In this document: positions 62,291-64,000 of the stretch, in pieces
How positions within the stretch are numbered: the stretch's first letter is position 1
Layout: each line of letters opens with the position of its first letter
NCBI GenBank assembly: GCA_015064855.1
Contig: SVRK01000003.1
Span: 62,001 to 126,000 of the forward strand
From: Oscillospiraceae bacterium
Lineage (GTDB): Bacteria > Bacillota > Clostridia > Oscillospirales > CAG-272
DNA length: 64,000 nt
Reading direction: 5' to 3'
Made by a program: the position numbers and the translations under genes
Notes under the pieces: generated by a model
What the model was told of the DNA's origin: nothing
The model's database searches: none
What the model saw: only the letters and a program-made list of their open reading frames with translations

Positions 62291-62500
62291 TTCTCAAAAT
62301 TTGAAGCGCAGAGGTGGGTAGAGAAAGCGCGACCGAAGGAACGTCGGCGTACTTTGTACGGTAGAGCCTTTGGGCGCACTTAAAAAAGCACATAAAAAGA
62401 AAACACGAATTTCGTGTTTTCTACCTTATATGAAAAACAAAAAGGGAGAAGCCTCTCCCTTTTGTGCTTTTTGTTCTATGCCTACATATGCGTTTTCAAG
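62291..62500 (-). repeat. Structured 3' element R4, directly after fba
   Basis: Read from the fba stop on the minus strand: a box GCATATGTAGGCATAGAAC, a stem AAAAAGCACA/TGTGCTTTTT (62463-62472 with 62383-62392), two enclosed hairpins (AAAGGGAGA-AGCC-TCTCCCTTT at 62441-62462 and GAAAACACGAA with complement at 62399-62421), then a core with tip CGTAC-AAA-GTACG (62348-62360). It matches R1 more closely than R5/R6. Confidence 0.7.
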
Positions 62501-62502
62501 AC

Positions 62503-63366
62503 TTAAGCCTTGTTAACTGAACCGAAGAGCTCCATCTTTTCCTTAACAGTAGCCTTGATAGCCTCAAAGCCCGGTGCAAGAAGCTTTCTTGGGTCAAATC
62601 CCTTACCTGAAAGGTCCTTACCCTCTTCAACATACTTTCTTGTAGCAGCTGCGAATGAGAGCTGACATTCAGTATTAACGTTAATCTTTGAAACGCCAAG
62701 AGAGATAGCCTTCTTAATCATATCCTCAGGGATACCTGTACCACCGTGAAGAACGAGAGGCATATCGCCTGTCTTTTCGGAAATAGCAGCAAGTACGTCG
62801 AAGTTAAGACCTGCCCAGTTTGCAGGATACTTGCCGTGAATGTTACCGATGCCGGCAGCAAGCATTGTTACGCCAAGGTCGGCAACCATTTTGCATTCAT
62901 TAGGATCTGCACATTCGCCAGCACCTACAACACCGTCTTCTTCACCGCCGATAGAGCCAACCTCTGCCTCAAGTGAAATACCAAGAACATTACAAGCGTT
63001 TACAAGCTCTGTTGTCTTTGCAATGTTTTCTTCGATTGGGTAGTGTGAGCCATCGAACATAACGGATGAAAATCCTGCGTTGATGCAAGCCTTTGCACCC
63101 TCGTATGAGCCGTGGTCGAGGTGGAGAGCAACAGGAACAGTGATGTTCAAGCACTTAATCATACCCTTAACCATGCCAACGATAGTTTCGTATCCGCACA
63201 TATATTTACCGGCACCCTCGGAAACACCGAGAATAACAGGTGAGTTGCACTCTTGAGCTGTTAAAAGGATAGCCTTTGTCCACTCAAGGTTGTTGATGTT
63301 GAATTGACCTACGGCATATTTGCCTGCTTTTGCTTTTTCAAGCATTTCTTTTGCTGAAACTAACAT
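62503..63366 (-). CDS. fba: Class II fructose-1,6-bisphosphate aldolase
   Basis: A 287-residue zinc aldolase of glycolysis. Zinc ligands are in LHLDHGSYE, GNIHGKYP and LHGGTGIPED; the active-site Asp is in the LDHG motif and EAEVGSIGGEEDG is conserved. AAGGAG lies 9 bases before ATG 63366. It acts after PFP in the pathway. Three tandem structured elements follow its stop. Confidence 0.96.
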   Translation of the reverse strand: MLVSAKEMLEKAKAGKYAVGQFNINNLEWTKAILLTAQECNSPVILGVSEGAGKYMCGYETIVGMVKGMIKCLNITVPVALHLDHGSYEGAKACINAGFSSVMFDGSHYPIEENIAKTTELVNACNVLGISLEAEVGSIGGEEDGVVGAGECADPNECKMVADLGVTMLAAGIGNIHGKYPANWAGLNFDVLAAISEKTGDMPLVLHGGTGIPEDMIKKAISLGVSKINVNTECQLSFAAATRKYVEEGKDLSGKGFDPRKLLAPGFEAIKATVKEKMELFGSVNKA

Positions 63367-63408
63367 AATTTTTAACTCCTTTATGTTATATAAATTTTTT
63401 TCGTGTAT

Positions 63409-63437
63409 ATTTTACTACAAAAAGTAAATAAAATCAA
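63409..63437 (-). promoter_or_regulatory. Sigma-A promoter of fba
   Basis: On the minus strand TTGATT (63432-63437), 17 bases, TAAAAT (63409-63414). Confidence 0.7.
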
Positions 63438-63450
63438 TATATTTTTGAAA

Positions 63451-63954
63451 TTACTTTAAAATACTTATAATATATTCGCCCTCTATATAGGTTTCTATAT
63501 TTTCCTTCGTTGTATCAATCTTTTTTACATAAGAGCCGTTTAAACCGAATTTTTTTATATAAGCCTCTTTGCCGGTCCAAATTTTAAAGAAATCTATAAG
63601 TTTGTTATCACTGCTCTTTAAAAGTGCTATTTCGTTGTCTAAAAAATATCTATTTGCAAAAAGGTCTATTTTTTCTTCATATGAATAGTCAATTTTTTCA
63701 CAATCAACCCCAATCTCGGATTCACTTATGCAAACTGCACAAAAGCCGTTTGTATGAGAAATGCTAAAAAACATCGGAACATCCTTTAAAAAGGGTTTTT
63801 CGTTCTCATTTTTTATAAATTCGTATTTTTCTACACCGTTTTCCTTGAGCATTTTATCGAGTAGATAATAGGCGATATTATGCTCGTATTCATGCTTTTC
63901 CTTTGGTGTAGAGCCTGTATCGTATTCAAATTTCAAAAATTCAAGCTTGAACAT
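63451..63954 (-). CDS. 4'-phosphopantetheinyl transferase, Sfp-like
   Basis: A 167-residue enzyme that transfers the phosphopantetheine arm of CoA to carrier proteins. Key motifs are IGVDCEKID (magnesium-binding Asp and Glu) and FFKIWTGKEAYIKKFG (W-x-x-KEA). It is a compact single protein with the Sfp pattern and lies upstream of fba, whose own promoter is in the gap. No polyketide or peptide synthetase is in the window, so the partner carrier protein is unknown. GGAGG precedes the ATG. Confidence 0.9.
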   Translation of the reverse strand: MFKLEFLKFEYDTGSTPKEKHEYEHNIAYYLLDKMLKENGVEKYEFIKNENEKPFLKDVPMFFSISHTNGFCAVCISESEIGVDCEKIDYSYEEKIDLFANRYFLDNEIALLKSSDNKLIDFFKIWTGKEAYIKKFGLNGSYVKKIDTTKENIETYIEGEYIISILK

Positions 63955-63981
63955 AATATTCCTCCTTCACTTAGTAAAAAA

Positions 63982-64000
63982 CAGAGGCAATTTGCCTCTG
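63982..64000 (-). terminator. Hairpin at the window end
   Basis: CAGAGGCA and TGCCTCTG around a 3-base loop end exactly at the window edge. It probably terminates a minus-strand gene lying beyond the window. Confidence 0.55.

Noticed and set aside
1..64000. CRISPR arrays, tRNA or rRNA genes, prophage and transposase genes
   Set aside because: No regularly spaced direct repeats, cloverleaf segments, rRNA-like stretches or transposase motifs were seen by eye. A tool-based scan could still find a tRNA.

Overview
The window reads as chromosomal DNA of a low-GC, endospore-forming member of the Clostridia, most likely an uncultured gut lineage. Supporting signs are strong GGAGG-type ribosome binding sites, many sigma-A promoters with 17-base spacers, a tiny spoVM gene, PPi-type phosphofructokinase, GTP-type PEP carboxykinase, a deo operon, ROK glucokinase, and large lipoproteins with Thr-Glu repeats or BspA-like leucine-rich repeats. 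No rRNA, tRNA, CRISPR array, prophage or transposase gene was seen.

Layout. 1-4.0 kb: a tightly overlapping rsmB(partial)-rlmN-prpC-prkC-rsgA run for ribosome maturation and Ser/Thr phosphorylation. 4.0-6.5 kb: a PHP-domain protein and a cytosolic GH36-type alpha-galactosidase. 6.5-10.9 kb, minus strand: spoVM, then the nucleoside salvage operon deoC-deoD-deoB-cdd-pdp. 11-18.2 kb: hpf, pfp and a DUF1846 gene, a small XRE regulator, recG and glcK. 18.5-31.7 kb: a seven-gene plus-strand operon with a very large sugar-binding protein, two pairs of MalF/MalG-like permeases, an NHL/Yip1 membrane protein and a DUF5696 protein, but no ATPase. 31.8-32.1 kb: a monocistronic 71-residue peptide gene with a consensus promoter and strong terminator. 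32.2-37.8 kb: hom-lysC-asd divergent from thrC and a PheB-type ACT protein. 37.9-46 kb: two Thr-Glu-repeat surface lipoproteins, one a polysaccharide deacetylase, flanking a MacB-like ABC exporter. 46.3-51 kb: pckG, a sialate O-acetylesterase-like hydrolase, a CYTH protein and tyrS. 51.4-52.2 kb: a divergent XRE/SLOG pair with palindromic operators. 52.3-61.4 kb: a domain-permuted GH3 glycosidase, a nicotinamidase-like hydrolase, a YwaF-type membrane protein, a 1430-residue BspA-like lipoprotein and a small membrane protein. 61.4-64 kb: a repeat-rich spacer, class II fructose-bisphosphate aldolase and a phosphopantetheinyl transferase.

Together the genes suggest a saccharolytic organism that captures glycans, releases sugars with GH36 and GH3 enzymes, and runs glycolysis with a PPi-dependent step.

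The most unusual signal is a family of structured intergenic elements lying directly 3' of four genes (the ABC exporter, pckG, tyrS, fba), always in the same orientation relative to the gene, and in three tandem copies after fba. Each copy has a long-range stem whose two halves covary (AAATCACA/TGTGATTT, AAAGCACA/TGTGCTTT, AAACCACA/TGTGGTTT), an enclosed terminator-like hairpin, and a distal hairpin with a GTAC-type tip whose stems also covary. I know of no named family with this layout. Other leads are spoVM, the XRE/SLOG module and the small peptide gene.
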